The notes: generated by a model not told the origin, from the sequence alone. Positions 19,540-29,547 are shown, numbered from the stretch's first letter. The stretch: DNA of 64,000 nt from Bog-473 sp963730395 (GCA_963730395.1 CAVSSK010000011.1:248001-312000), one strand, 5' to 3'. Translations and numbers: made by a program.

Positions 19540-20793
19540 ATGGGTGCCGGGCTCGCGATCATCGGTGTGTCGCTGCTGCTCGTTGCATCCGTGTCGCGAT
19601 ATCTGTCGGGGACCCCGCTCACCCCGGCGATCCTGGTCGTCGCGATCGGCGTTCTCGTCGGCCCCCTGGCACTCGACGAGCTCGCAGCCCAACCGACCAG
19701 CTCGGTCGTTCGAACGCTCGCCGAGGCGACCCTCGCGGTCGTGTTGTTCTCCGATTCGTCCCGCATAGACCTGCGCGCACTGAAGAGCGAGGCATCGATG
19801 CCGGTTCGCTTGCTCGGCGTAGGCCTGATCTTGACGGTCGTCGCCGGTGGGCTCACGGCGGTCGCGCTCTTCAAGTCGTTCTCACTCAATGACGCCCTCA
19901 TCCTTGGCGTCGTCCTTGCCCCAACCGACGCCGGACTCGGGAGTGCCGTCGTCACCGATGACCGGCTTCCACAGGTTGTGCGTCAGTCACTCAACGTCGA
20001 AAGCGGCCTCAATGACGGCATCTGCGTGCCGTTGCTGCTGATCCTTCTCGCCACCGCCGCCGGCGCTGAGGCCCATCCTCTTACCGTGGTGGCGGAAGAG
20101 ATCGGTTACGGCGTCCTCTGTGGTGCCGGCGCCGCCCTGCTTTCCGGCGGAATTGTCGTCCTTGCCGGCCGGCGAAATCTGATCGACAAGACCTGGCAGC
20201 AGATCGTCCCCCTGGCCACGACGATGGCCGCCTACGGAGCAGCCAACGCGTTGGGTGGGTCAGGATTCATCGCCGCCTTCGTGGCGGGCGCCTTGTTTGG
20301 TCTCCTCGCCAGGAACGAGGTGGCCCAGGCCATGCTCTTCACCGAAGAGACCGGAGCCACGCTCGACAGCGTCACCTTCCTCGTCTTTGGTGCCGTACTT
20401 CTCGGTCCGGAGTTCAAGCACTTGAGTTGGCACATAGTCCTCTATGCGGTGTTGAGTCTCACCGTGGTGCGGATGGTGCCGGTGGCGATCGCGCTCTTCG
20501 GCACGCATGCCCGACCGGCAACCGTTGCCTTCATGGGTTGGTTCGGTCCGCGGGGTCTCGCCTCGATCGTGTTCGCCGTGATCGTCGAAGACGCCCATCT
20601 CCCGCACTCTGCTGAGATCGCCACAGTGACGTATCTCACGGTGGGGCTGTCCGTCCTCGTTCATGGGCTCTCGGCGTCACCGCTGGTGAATCGCTATGTC
20701 AGCTGGTTCCAAGCGACCTCGGACAAGAGTCCGCCCGTCATGGAGACGAAATCGACCCACGAATACCGACCCCGGTTGCTGGGTCGACTTTGA
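19540..20793 (+). CDS. Cation:proton antiporter (Na+/H+ exchanger family)
   Basis: A 417-residue polytopic membrane protein with about 12 hydrophobic segments. It has the family motifs APTDAGLGSAVVTDDRLP (the TDxG equivalent of the ion-binding TDP) and SLNVESGLNDGICVPLLL, which carry the acidic residues used in transport, plus GWFGPRGLASIVFAVI near the C-terminus. It exchanges Na+ or K+ for protons. The start at 19540 (MGAGLAIIGVSLLLV) is chosen because the 75 codons upstream have no membrane or domain character. It is the first gene of the ion/stress block. Confidence 0.88.
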   Translation: MGAGLAIIGVSLLLVASVSRYLSGTPLTPAILVVAIGVLVGPLALDELAAQPTSSVVRTLAEATLAVVLFSDSSRIDLRALKSEASMPVRLLGVGLILTVVAGGLTAVALFKSFSLNDALILGVVLAPTDAGLGSAVVTDDRLPQVVRQSLNVESGLNDGICVPLLLILLATAAGAEAHPLTVVAEEIGYGVLCGAGAALLSGGIVVLAGRRNLIDKTWQQIVPLATTMAAYGAANALGGSGFIAAFVAGALFGLLARNEVAQAMLFTEETGATLDSVTFLVFGAVLLGPEFKHLSWHIVLYAVLSLTVVRMVPVAIALFGTHARPATVAFMGWFGPRGLASIVFAVIVEDAHLPHSAEIATVTYLTVGLSVLVHGLSASPLVNRYVSWFQATSDKSPPVMETKSTHEYRPRLLGRL

Positions 20794-20908
20794 GAATCCT
20801 CGAAGGTCTGCCAACCCGCAAAAACATGTAGACGCGCCTTCGGGGCGACAGTCAGCCACATGGACTGGCAGAAGCGTCGTCTGGCCGTGGATCCTCACCG
20901 GCCTGGGC

Positions 20909-22357
20909 CTAGGTGCCGCCGGATCCCTCCGGGGCGCCGGGTCCTGGAGACGCAGTAACCGCCACAGCCGGTTCAAGTGAACGCGAGTGCGGCTTCAACC
21001 ATCGTTCGAGCCATGCCGAAGCAACGAATGACACGGCCACGGCCAAGATCACCACTGAGATCACTTGGAAGGCATCGGATTGTATGAAGACCAGCGTCAG
21101 AAGCACCGACGACAACGGAAGACCACCGATCGCCACCGACGTCATTGCCCCGATTCCCATGGCCACCGAGTCCACCAGGGGCAGACCGGGAAGATGGGAG
21201 AAGGCAATCCCGACTGCGGCACCAATGAACATGCCGGGGAAGACGGGGCCGCCTTTGAAGCCACCCAATGATGCGCTGTACGCGAGTCCTTTGCAGACGA
21301 TGAGCAGCATGATGGCCCCCAGCGACCAGGTCGCTGCGTTGTCGATGAGCGGAGACAGACCCGATTGACCGGAGAAGAGGACGAAATGCGAACTCTTTCC
21401 GGTCTCCTCGGCGAAGAACACTGCCAGACCGCCGATGGCGAGCCCGAGGACCGGTGTCACGAGCACCTTGTGGCGTGCAACGAAGGGCTGTATCTCGAAG
21501 GCTCCACGTCGGATGGCCGTGCCGACGACCGCCGCCACGAGACCGATGACGATGCTCCAGGCGAACGTGCTCCCCGTTGGAAAACCGACCTTGGGGAGGT
21601 TCTGCACGCCGAACGACGTCACGCCCGTGCTCGTAAAGTCACTGAGGGCGACGAACACGAGGGCTCCGACTCCCGCCGCCACGAGCCCCGGCAACAGGAT
21701 CACGCTGACGAGACCGCCACCGATCCCTGCCGCTTCCAATAGCAAGAAGGCGCCGACAAGCGGTGAGCCCAGCAGGCTCGAGATTGCCGCGAAGCTTCCG
21801 GCTGCCCCGATCACTGCAACCGCTTGCTTCGGCGCATCCTTCTTGATGAGGTGCAAGATCAGCACGGCCAGGACCATGCCGATGACGACCAATGGCATCT
21901 CCGGGCCCAACACCCCACCCAAGATGAGCGTTGCCAGCGATGCAATGAAGACGCTGGGCATGTCCTTCGGCCCGAAGCTTCCCCCCATCGCGAAGCCCTC
22001 GGCGGGATTGTGGCCTCCGGTACCCGGTAGGTAGCGCAACGTCAGGCCGACGATCAACCCACACAGCGCCAGCATGGGAAGCGGCCACCATACGGGCGCA
22101 CCATGAAAGCCGAGTTCATTGGGGAGCGTGTTGAAGAAGTAGTTCTGGCCCTTGTCGATCAGCTTCAAGTAGTAATAGGCGACAATCGCCACCGGGATGC
22201 CCACCAGCGCGCCCATGACCAGGAGTGCGACGTATTGTTTGCTCTTGACGAGTTCCAAGGGCGAGGGAGGACTCGGTGTGGCCGGCGCGGCTTCGTCAGG
22301 CACTCTCGAGTTCTCCGATCCTGGCGGGGTCATCGTGCGCCAGCGAGCTGACGACAC
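20909..22357 (-). CDS. CLC-type chloride channel/transporter
   Basis: A 482-residue CLC family protein with 10-12 membrane segments. The chloride-binding motifs are recognisable in diverged form: PGTGGHNPAEG (GSGIP region), LGPEMPLVVIG (GxExP region, with the glutamate gate as in GPE) and GGFKGGPVFPGMFIG (GxFxP region). It moves chloride or similar anions, perhaps with proton exchange since the gating glutamate is present. The start is GTG at 22357, with ATG at 22333 as alternative. It is the last gene of a minus-strand series of stress/membrane genes. Confidence 0.88.
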   Translation of the reverse strand: MSSARWRTMTPPGSENSRVPDEAAPATPSPPSPLELVKSKQYVALLVMGALVGIPVAIVAYYYLKLIDKGQNYFFNTLPNELGFHGAPVWWPLPMLALCGLIVGLTLRYLPGTGGHNPAEGFAMGGSFGPKDMPSVFIASLATLILGGVLGPEMPLVVIGMVLAVLILHLIKKDAPKQAVAVIGAAGSFAAISSLLGSPLVGAFLLLEAAGIGGGLVSVILLPGLVAAGVGALVFVALSDFTSTGVTSFGVQNLPKVGFPTGSTFAWSIVIGLVAAVVGTAIRRGAFEIQPFVARHKVLVTPVLGLAIGGLAVFFAEETGKSSHFVLFSGQSGLSPLIDNAATWSLGAIMLLIVCKGLAYSASLGGFKGGPVFPGMFIGAAVGIAFSHLPGLPLVDSVAMGIGAMTSVAIGGLPLSSVLLTLVFIQSDAFQVISVVILAVAVSFVASAWLERWLKPHSRSLEPAVAVTASPGPGAPEGSGGT

Positions 22358-22563
22358 GTCTAATCACCGACTGGTCCAGCACCATGAGGAACTGTGCTGA
22401 CGCCAAAGCGACGATTGTGATCGCGCCCTTGCACATTTTGTTCGGTCATACCTTGATACCTCGCCGGCGGGCATGACAAAGACCAGGTGCCTGATAGGGG
22501 GTTCCCGTCGTTCCGCCGTGTGCTGAGAGAACCCGTTCGGAGCGGCGTTCTTCGCTGGAATGA

Positions 22564-23970
22564 CTAGACGCCAAGCTCTGCGTGAACCGAACCGGCGGCG
22601 ATGGCGTCGACGAGGGCCTGATGGTCCAGCGCATTCTGGTCCGCGTAGGAGATGGCGAAATCGGCGAGAGCCCGGTCGAAGGCGTCACCGGACCCCAGGT
22701 ACGAAGCGATGGCCACCCGGTCACCGGATCGGGCGTGAGCCCGAGCCAGTGACCAGCCACACACTTTCGCGTAGACAAGAAGGGCCTCCGCAGCCATGTT
22801 GTCCACGTCAGCAGAGAGTTTCCAATCCCACAACTGGCGGAAGTAGTAGTCGTGGGAGTTACCGTCCACACCGATCGGGACCTGCTGCCAGCCAAGGAAG
22901 ATGTCGCTCGATGCTTGCATCAGCCGCTGACCTTCGACGACTCGCTCGCCGTGCGTCTTGAAATCGCTCTTGGTGCAGAAACGCTCCAATACCGAGGCTT
23001 CGGCTTCCTTCATCTGGAGGATGAGGGTGTCGTCGGCGTCATCTCCCTTGAAGAGGGAGACCCAGGCGCGAGTGCCGACACTCCCGACTCCGACGACCTT
23101 CCGGGCCACGTCGACGAGCTCGTAGGATTCGAGCAGGTGACGACGGTCCCCGGGCAGCGATTGTCGGTACGAGCGGAGGCCCTCGTGGATCTTCTCCCGG
23201 AGCTGCCGGGCGTCCGCTTTGCTGTAGAGCTCGCTCACCCGGACCAGCAAGGGGGGATCACTCCGGAAGCGGAGCTCGCCGTCGACGACTTCGGTGAGCT
23301 TCGCCCGCGCCTTCAGCTGATCCTTCGATTGTGCTTTGGCGGTGGTCTTCTGAAACGCCGCGAGCACATCGCTGCTGACTTCAGAGCCCCACCTTCGCAC
23401 GATGCCCGCCATATCCAGGCGGGAGTACCACACCTCGAGGTTGGACATTGTGGAGAACTCACGCATGGCCTCGCGATAGGAGCACACTGAATTCGTGGCG
23501 AGTTTGCGACCGGTCTTGGCCGGGAAGTTACGGCTGCGGGCGGCGATCTCGAAGCTGGCGGCCAAGCGCTTGAGATCCCATTCGAAGGGTCCCGGTGCTG
23601 TCTCGTCGAAGTCGTTGACGTCGAAGAGCAGGTCCCGTTCGGGCGAGGCAAAGCCCCCGAAGTTGCACAAATGGGCGTCGCCGCACAGTTGGACCTCGAG
23701 GCTGGTGCGTGGTCCTGTGGAAAGGTCGGCGGCCATTGGGAGCGCGGCGCCCCGGTAGTAGGTAAAAGGCGTCGCCGCCATCCGCCCGTAGCGGATCGGC
23801 ACGAGCTCTGGGACGCGCGTCGTCGCCTGCTCGGCCAACAGATCGAGTGGCTCCAGCGTTCGGCGGCCAGCCGACCATTCGGCATGGCGTTCTCGAGGGA
23901 CGTCGTCCCGTGCGGCCTTGCCTCGTGCCGCACTCTCTTCATGGGTCGGATGCTCAACAGATCGGCTCAA
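22564..23970 (-). CDS. DUF2252 family protein
   Basis: A 468-residue protein of the DUF2252 family, which has a protein-kinase-like fold and no proven role. Hallmarks are PIRYGRMAATPFTYYRGAA near the N-terminus, VQLCGDAHLCNFGGFASPER and FDVNDFDETAPGPFEWDLKRL, the last two resembling kinase catalytic-loop and metal motifs. The start is TTG at 23970 behind GGGAGGTG. It belongs to the minus-strand series running from the CMD-like gene to the CLC channel. Confidence 0.9.
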   Translation of the reverse strand: MSRSVEHPTHEESAARGKAARDDVPRERHAEWSAGRRTLEPLDLLAEQATTRVPELVPIRYGRMAATPFTYYRGAALPMAADLSTGPRTSLEVQLCGDAHLCNFGGFASPERDLLFDVNDFDETAPGPFEWDLKRLAASFEIAARSRNFPAKTGRKLATNSVCSYREAMREFSTMSNLEVWYSRLDMAGIVRRWGSEVSSDVLAAFQKTTAKAQSKDQLKARAKLTEVVDGELRFRSDPPLLVRVSELYSKADARQLREKIHEGLRSYRQSLPGDRRHLLESYELVDVARKVVGVGSVGTRAWVSLFKGDDADDTLILQMKEAEASVLERFCTKSDFKTHGERVVEGQRLMQASSDIFLGWQQVPIGVDGNSHDYYFRQLWDWKLSADVDNMAAEALLVYAKVCGWSLARAHARSGDRVAIASYLGSGDAFDRALADFAISYADQNALDHQALVDAIAAGSVHAELGV

Positions 23971-24037
23971 CTCACACCTCCCTCAATGACGTCGCCCGGC
24001 TCACTCGTCTACATCCATGCGCGAGTGATACGAGCGC

Positions 24038-24598
24038 TCAGATTTCCTTTGCCTTGCGGACTTGAAGGCTCGCCGCTATCTCGACGATGCCGTAGACGAT
24101 CATTCCGAGTCCGACGATCACACAGATGATCGAGAGTGACAGGGACGGGTAGACCAGGCAGAGGATCCCGATGATCGTCCCGATCAGCCCCAAGATGACG
24201 GTCGGCCAACTGACGGCGCCATCGTTCGCGCTAAAGCCGTGAAACAGCTCTGTCACGCCCCCGATGGTCCAGAAGATACCGACAATGAACCCCAGGACAG
24301 CGACCGTCGTGGTCGTGTGGTGCAACAAGATCAGCGCGATGACGATCGCCAGCAGTCCCATAATCACGAATCCGGTTCGCTCGCCCGACGCACCGATCGC
24401 CCGGATGAGCTGAACGACACCGAGGATCAACAGCCAGATACCGATGATGATGGCGATGGCGTGCACCGACTTGCCGGGCTTGAACGTCAGGACGATACCG
24501 AAGCCGACCGTGATGACTCCGAACACGGTGAGCAGCCACCACCGCCGCCCAAACTCCTTGACGCTGGCCGCCGTGTCGGTGGCACTCATGCTGGACAT
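24038..24598 (-). CDS. HdeD/DUF308-like membrane protein
   Basis: A 186-residue protein with six hydrophobic segments in three similar pairs, as in the HdeD acid-resistance membrane protein and DUF308 family. Repeating features are GVITVGFGIVLTFKPGKS, LGVVQLIRAI and GIFWTIGGVTELFHGFS. The start at 24598 is supported by GGGAGGG five bases upstream. HdeD helps enteric bacteria survive acid; the role here is presumed similar envelope stress protection. Confidence 0.85.
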   Translation of the reverse strand: MSSMSATDTAASVKEFGRRWWLLTVFGVITVGFGIVLTFKPGKSVHAIAIIIGIWLLILGVVQLIRAIGASGERTGFVIMGLLAIVIALILLHHTTTTVAVLGFIVGIFWTIGGVTELFHGFSANDGAVSWPTVILGLIGTIIGILCLVYPSLSLSIICVIVGLGMIVYGIVEIAASLQVRKAKEI

Positions 24599-24698
24599 TT
24601 GAACCCTCCCTTGAGTAACTGCACGTTCATCGCCGCCACTGGCGATGCAACAACGACGTTAACTGGCTGGTCGCTCGACGCTCGGGACCTCAAACGGT

Positions 24699-25142
24699 TC
24701 AGCCACGCCGCCGCTGCCGACGACGCATCCCCGCAATCGAGACCGGCGAGAGCGGGCGCCCCAACGGGTCGATGAACAGAGTGCACGCACCCGATGACTG
24801 GGGCACGGAACCCTCGAGAAGCTGATACGAGTATCCAATCGAGTCAGTTCCAATCTTCGGATCGCTCAGCACCACAACGCAATCCTCCGGTCGGTTCTCT
24901 CCGGCGTCGATGTAGGACAGGACGGCATTCGGAGGGTCCGCGGCAAAGTTGTTGTCGCCTAAGGACCAACCTTCGACGAACTGTTCGTTCGTCATGTGCC
25001 CGACGACTCGTTCGGGGCGGTCCGAGAAGTACAAGGTGGCGGGCGACACGCCCGACAGCGTGAGCACTCCGTCTGAACTCCTCGAACCGCTGGCCACTTG
25101 GACGAACATCTCTTCAACGACTTGCGTCTCGGGAGAAGTCAT
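24699..25142 (-). CDS. Hypothetical protein in stress operon
   Basis: 147 residues, start at 25142 (MTSPETQVVEEM) behind AAAGGGG. It contains VLTLSGVSPATLYFSDRPERVVGHM and NNFAADPPNAVLSYID, then a segment ending CTLFIDPLGRPLSP. The pattern is one I have seen in small conserved soluble proteins of unknown function, but I cannot assign a family. It lies between the DUF1269 and HdeD-like genes on the same strand. Confidence 0.75.
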   Translation of the reverse strand: MTSPETQVVEEMFVQVASGSRSSDGVLTLSGVSPATLYFSDRPERVVGHMTNEQFVEGWSLGDNNFAADPPNAVLSYIDAGENRPEDCVVVLSDPKIGTDSIGYSYQLLEGSVPQSSGACTLFIDPLGRPLSPVSIAGMRRRQRRRG

Positions 25143-25208
25143 GCGAACCCCTTTCGTGAGTTGGTTGTCCCAGGCGTATCGGAATGGCACCGATGCCGAC
25201 GACAGAGA

Positions 25209-25718
25209 TCAGCTGAGCTCCTTTGCCGTCTCTTGAACCGCCTTGTCGATGTCCTTGGGGCTCACGTCGAGCTCCTTGGCCGCATGCTTTTCAGCCTTCA
25301 GCCCGGCCTTGTTGATGGCGTCTTCAATGGTGCTTTCGCCGACGATGACCAGGGCAGCCTGCCCGGCATCGATGATGTCCCCGAACTCCTTCACGTCCGA
25401 TCGCGACATGCCCTTCCAGAGATGCCCGCCCACGCCGCCGACCGCCGCCCCGACCGCTGCGCCGGCGATGATCGAGGGCGGGAACAGAATGCCGACGACG
25501 GCGCCGACCGCTGCTCCGCCCCAGGCCCCGTGGCGGGTCGACGTCTCGTCCTTGTTGACGTGGACCTTGCCGTCTGGAGTCTTTGTGACCACCGCAGCGT
25601 CGTACGTGCCGACCATCTTCTCGGCGTGGAGGTCCTTCACGATGTCGTAGTCGGCTCGCGCCGCCATTTCGCTGGGGTACGTACCGACGTAGACAAACAT
25701 GCCGTCGGGCTTTGCCAT
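25209..25718 (-). CDS. DUF1269-family membrane protein
   Basis: 169 residues. The N-terminal ferredoxin-like part (VYVGTYPSEMAARADYDIVKDL) precedes a Gly/Ala-rich hydrophobic hairpin (AWGGAAVGAVVGILFPPSIIAGAAVGAAVGG, residues 65-95, not quoted further). The C-terminal part has SRSDVKEFGDIIDAGQAALVIVGE. This is the DUF1269 pattern seen in stress-related actinobacterial loci. AAAAGGAGA six bases before the ATG supports the start. Confidence 0.82.
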   Translation of the reverse strand: MAKPDGMFVYVGTYPSEMAARADYDIVKDLHAEKMVGTYDAAVVTKTPDGKVHVNKDETSTRHGAWGGAAVGAVVGILFPPSIIAGAAVGAAVGGVGGHLWKGMSRSDVKEFGDIIDAGQAALVIVGESTIEDAINKAGLKAEKHAAKELDVSPKDIDKAVQETAKELS

Positions 25719-25774
25719 GATGTATCTCCTTTTCTCAGTTGATTTCAGAGGGTTTCGATTGGTGAAGGGGTTGG

Positions 25775-26102
25775 TCAGGCGCCGGCTTCTGCTTCGGCCA
25801 CAGCTTCAGCAACGGCAATTGCGAACCCCAGGGCTTCCGCAATGTGCTCTGCGGCCGCCATGACCCGAGCCGTCCCGATGATCGGGAGCGACGGCCACCA
25901 GGACGTCTTGCACCTGTTCGAGCGTGACTCCGGCCTCGACCGATGGTCCAATGTGCGCCAGGTAGGACACGGGGCGGGCATCGACGGCAGCCAGGGCGGC
26001 GAGTCGCACCAGGATCAGCTGGTCGGCATCCAGCCCGCACCGAGCGATCGATGCCGCAGTCATATCGGCGATGGTGTCCAGGACGGGGGTGTCGTCGGGC
26101 AT
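25775..26102 (-). CDS. Carboxymuconolactone decarboxylase-like protein (one frameshift)
   Basis: About 108 residues in two frames. The first (from MPDDTPVLDTIADM, ATG at 26102 behind AAGGAGT) contains LVRLAALAAVDARPVSYLAHI and GVTLEQVQDVLVAVAP. The second continues IIGTARVMAAAEHIAEALG. This is the AhpD/CMD fold; the CxxC pair of peroxidase-active AhpD is absent, so no redox role is implied. One extra base near 25888 explains the break. It is the first gene of the minus-strand stress series, about 100 bases downstream of the conserved motif at 26204-26236. Confidence 0.7.
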
Positions 26103-26203
26103 GGGAGAACTCCTTGGGTCGTGTCTTTGGGATTTGGCTATCAACGTGGAGGGTGTGACGGTCGGTCCGTCATATGGAAGGTTCACACTCATGTAGGCGA
26201 AGT

Positions 26204-26236
26204 GTCATCACCTGCCAGCCGGATTCACCTAGGGGA
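26204..26236 (-). promoter_or_regulatory. Conserved motif upstream of stress series (copy 1)
   Basis: Read on the minus strand, this block begins TCCCCTAGGTGAATCCGGC and continues to GGTGATGAC. It matches the plus-strand block at 28972-29004 at nearly every position, and the similarity continues past it (TCGCCT). In both cases the block points at the next gene, so it is probably a promoter element or regulator site. Confidence 0.6.
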
Positions 26237-26445
26237 ATGCCGCCCGCTTCAGGGTTGGTCGAAGTGCGGGACACAGATGGGAGCACGCGGCCCGGCCGCC
26301 GACAGCACCGTTGTGTTCGATCGGGTACCGCATCGCCTACCGGGGGGCAGCCCGCGGGCTGACGTGCCTGGCCGGCACCATCAAGGGGTCTGACGTCGCC
26401 CAGGAGGCCAGGCTCAGAGCGAGCGAAGGAGTGCCGCATCAAGCA

Positions 26446-26458
26446 GGGACTTTGGTCC
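26446..26458. promoter_or_regulatory. DosR-box-like inverted repeat before LuxR gene
   Basis: GGGACTTTGGTCC resembles the core of the mycobacterial DosR site (GGGACT..AGTCCC) and directly abuts the first possible start codon of the LuxR-type regulator. It is a single imperfect copy and may be chance. Confidence 0.25.
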
Positions 26459-28835
26459 ATGGACCCAGGAAATCTGAACTGGCAAGCTAGCGTCATGTCC
26501 ACCGCGAGGGAGCCCCTCGGTGGTACGCGGGGGCCGAGTCGGTCACTCCGTCAGGTACTGCCGGAGACCCGCCACGACACCTCTGAACTGCAGGATTCCG
26601 CCGCGGACGACGGGAGGCACGAGCGTGTCGGGCAGCCGACCCTGGTGGGCACGAAGCTGCGGCCGCCGCCCGTGCGCGAACAGTCGATCCCGCGCGAGCG
26701 CCTTCTGGAACGTCTTCGAAGCGGATCGGACCGCAGGCTCACTCTCGTCGCCTGCCCGGCGGGCTTCGGGAAGACCAGTCTTCTCTCGGCCTGGTACGAG
26801 GCCGAGGCCGCCCGGAGACCCGTTGCGTGGCTGACGCTGGACGAGGGCGACAACGACCCCGTGGTCCTGTGGTCGCATGCGATCGGGGCGCTACGCCGGG
26901 CGAACCCCGACGTCGCCAAGTCGGCGTCAGTGTCCTCGGTCGTGACACCGGTAATTGATCTGGTTCTGCCTCGTCTGGTCAACGAGCTCGACGGCCAGGA
27001 CGAGATCACGCTCATTGTGGACGACTTCCACCGCGTTTCCAGCGAACCGGCCCGCGCCAGTGTGCGGTGGTTCATCGAACATGCGCCACCGGGATTCCAT
27101 CTTGTGCTCGCCAGCAGGACCGAACCAAACCTGCCGGTGGCCAGTCTGCGCGCCCACGGCGAGCTCCTCGAGCTACGAGCCGCCGATCTGCGATTCAGCG
27201 ACGAGGAAGCGGACGCATTCCTGAACGGTCGCCTCGGGCTCGACCTCACAGCCGAAGACGTCGACAGTTTGGTGAAGAAGACGGAGGGATGGCCGGCGGG
27301 GCTCTATCTCGCGGCGCTCTCGCTGCAGCCCACCGCCGACCGCCACGCCTTCGTGCGCACATTTGGCGGGTCGAACCGTCACGTTGTGGATTTCCTGGTG
27401 ACGGAGGTACTCGAGGCGCATGACCCGTCGGCGCAGGCGCTGATGCTCCGCACTTCGATTCTCGACAGATTGACCGGCCCTCTCTGCGATGCCGTGATGG
27501 AGCATGAGGGCTCGGCGGCGATGCTCGATGCGCTGTCACGGACCAACCTGTTCCTCGTCCCGCTCGACGACGAAGCCGGGTCGTACCGCTTTCACCCCGT
27601 CTTCGCGCAGCTGCTCCGGGTGGAGCTCGAGCGGCGTGAGCCGGGCCTGGCCCCGGCGCTGCACCGCCGCGCCTACTGCTGGCATCGTGATCACGGGACG
27701 ACCGACGAGGCGATCCAGCACGCCGTGGCGGCCGAGGCTTACGCCGAAGCAGTCGAGCTGATCGAAACCGTCTGGATCAGGTACGCCAACACGTGGAGGT
27801 ACGACACCGTCCTGGCCTGGCTGCGGCAGCTCCCCGACGAGGTACTGACGAGCGAGGTGCATCTGCTCCTGATTCAGGCGTGGGTGCTCTCACTCTCTGC
27901 GAGGCAGGAGGAGGCGGCGCGGGCCATCGCAGCGATCGAACGGCTGGGCGATCTGGACGCGGGACCGCTGCGCGACGGCTTCAGCTCCGCTCGGGCGAGC
28001 CTGACGATGCTACGGGCCGGCTTCCCTTGGGGAGATGTCGGCGCCCAGCTGGAACATGCCCGCCTGGCGGTCGAGCTCGAGGGCCCCGGGTCGCCTTGGC
28101 GGTCGTTGGCGTGCTGGGCGGTTGGCGTGGGCCTGTACTTCGAGGGTGAGCGTGACGAGGCCGACGAGTGGTTCGCGGAAGCGGCGGCGCTGGCGCCCGC
28201 GAGCGCCCAGTGGCTGTCTGGCACGTCGTCGCTGGCCTATCGATCGCTGATCGCCGGCGAGCGGGGCCGTGCTAGACGAGCAGCGCATCCTGGCCGAGTC
28301 GGCGGCCCAATTCGGACGGGAGCACGGCACGGAGGAGGCCGTCGGCACGGTTCCGCTGGCGGTGGGGGCATCGCTGGCGGCGCGTGGCAGGCCCGAGGAG
28401 GCGCTGCCGCTGATCGAGCACGGCGTCGCACTGGCGCGGATCTTTGGCCAGCCCCTCCAGGTGGCCCATGCGCTGCTCGGCCAGGCGCCGGTGCTTGGGG
28501 CCCTGGGCGAGCACAAGGCGGCCACGGCCGCGATAGCCGATGCGAGATCGGTCCTCGAGCAGTGCCCTGATCCGGGGATCCTGGCCGAGACACTGTCTAC
28601 CCTCGAGCGGCCAGCGCAGATCCGCCGCGCCCTATCCGAGGATGGCGAGCTGACGCCGCGGGAGCTCGGGGTGCTCAAGCTCCTGCGCAGCGATTTGTCG
28701 GAGCGAGATATCGGTCGTGAACTGTATGTGTCGCACTACACGGTCCATAGCCACGTTCGGTCGATCTACCGCAAGCTCGCCGTGCGCTCGCGGGCCGACG
28801 CGCTCGAACGTAGCCGCGAACTGGGCATTCTCTAG
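26459..28835 (+). CDS. MalT-type (LAL) LuxR family transcriptional regulator (one frameshift)
   Basis: A large ATP-dependent regulator of about 790 residues. The Walker A motif is CPAGFGKTSLL (about residue 100), Walker B is LIVDDFH, followed by the STAND-NTPase winged region (KKTEGWPAGLYLAALSL, RFHPVFAQLLR) and a TPR-like helical section. The C-terminal LuxR helix-turn-helix is LTPRELGVLKLL..SERDIGREL..SHYTVHSHVRSIYRKL. The frame changes near 28265 by one extra base inside the TPR region. ATG at 26495 is an alternative start. It sits between the two copies of the conserved upstream motif, so it may control both flanking units (inference). Confidence 0.85.
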
Positions 28836-28971
28836 CGAGCGTCCAAGGGCGAACGCAACGGACGCCGCCGGTCGGCAGCGCCGCCCACGTCTGTCTTCCA
28901 TTGTCTGTGAACATTGGTCGGTGTCCGGCCGGGTGTGAGGTGCCGTGGTCTGGCCTAGCCGGCCAACAGCC

Positions 28972-29004
28972 TCCCCTAGGTGAATCCGGCCGGAAGGTGA
29001 TGAC
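28972..29004 (+). promoter_or_regulatory. Conserved motif upstream of small gene (copy 2)
   Basis: The plus-strand partner of the block at 26204-26236, with the same TCCCCTAGGTGAATCCGGC start and GGTGATGAC end. It lies 34 bases upstream of the start codon of the 76-residue gene. Conserved sequence outside any gene in two opposite units suggests shared control. Confidence 0.6.
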
Positions 29005-29037
29005 GGGTCGCCTGCCGGAATGTAAGGCTGCGTCGAA

Positions 29038-29268
29038 ATGGACAACAACTGGGCGCAACCCCGCAGCTATCGGCTTGTTCTTCGCGGGGAGCTCGGCGAT
29101 TCGTTCGGAGTCCTGTTTGACGGCATGCAGTTGCAGCGGCTCGCGGGCACGACGGTGCTGACCGGCGACGTGACAGATCAGGCGCACCTTCTCGGGCTCA
29201 TCGAGCGAGCCCAGGAACTTGGCGTCGAGCTCGTGTCCGTCAATCCAGACCACGGAACGGACGGGTGA
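29038..29268 (+). CDS. Small conserved hypothetical protein
   Basis: 76 residues: YRLVLRGELGDSFGVLF, then GTTVLTGDVTDQAHLLGLIERAQELGVEL. The pattern (a short beta hairpin followed by the DQAHLLGLIERAQELG helix) is common in actinobacterial small proteins of unknown function. It is preceded by the conserved 33-bp upstream motif, which supports that it is a real, regulated gene. Confidence 0.75.
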   Translation: MDNNWAQPRSYRLVLRGELGDSFGVLFDGMQLQRLAGTTVLTGDVTDQAHLLGLIERAQELGVELVSVNPDHGTDG

Positions 29269-29362
29269 AGGCCCGAAACATGCCCGGCCCTGCCCGAGTC
29301 GGGAGGATGGACGAGATCCGTGACCTCGCCCTCGCCGGTCGCACAACCAGAGGTCGCAGTCG

Positions 29363-29449
29363 ATGAGCCAACTCACGAAGGCCTTCTCGGTCAACAAGAA
29401 GGGATTCAGCCCGGCCGGGGGCGCCGCCGTTGGCGTGGTCCTGAAGCCA
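29363..29449 (+). pseudogene. Fragment resembling the FUSC-like gene start
   Basis: The first 27 codons (MSQLTKAFSVNKKG..GGAAVGVVL) resemble the N-terminus of the FUSC-like protein at 31298 (MSQIEKVFAADGEK..GGAAVAALL), after which similarity ends. It is probably a remnant of a second copy. The frame stays open to 29551 without membrane character. Confidence 0.35.
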
Positions 29450-29547
29450 GAACCAGAGCACGCTGCCGAGAGTGAGCCCGTCGGGGGAACGGGTGATTTT
29501 TCGACTCCGATGCGTACTGTCGCCCAACGAGTCGAAGGGGAGCCGCC

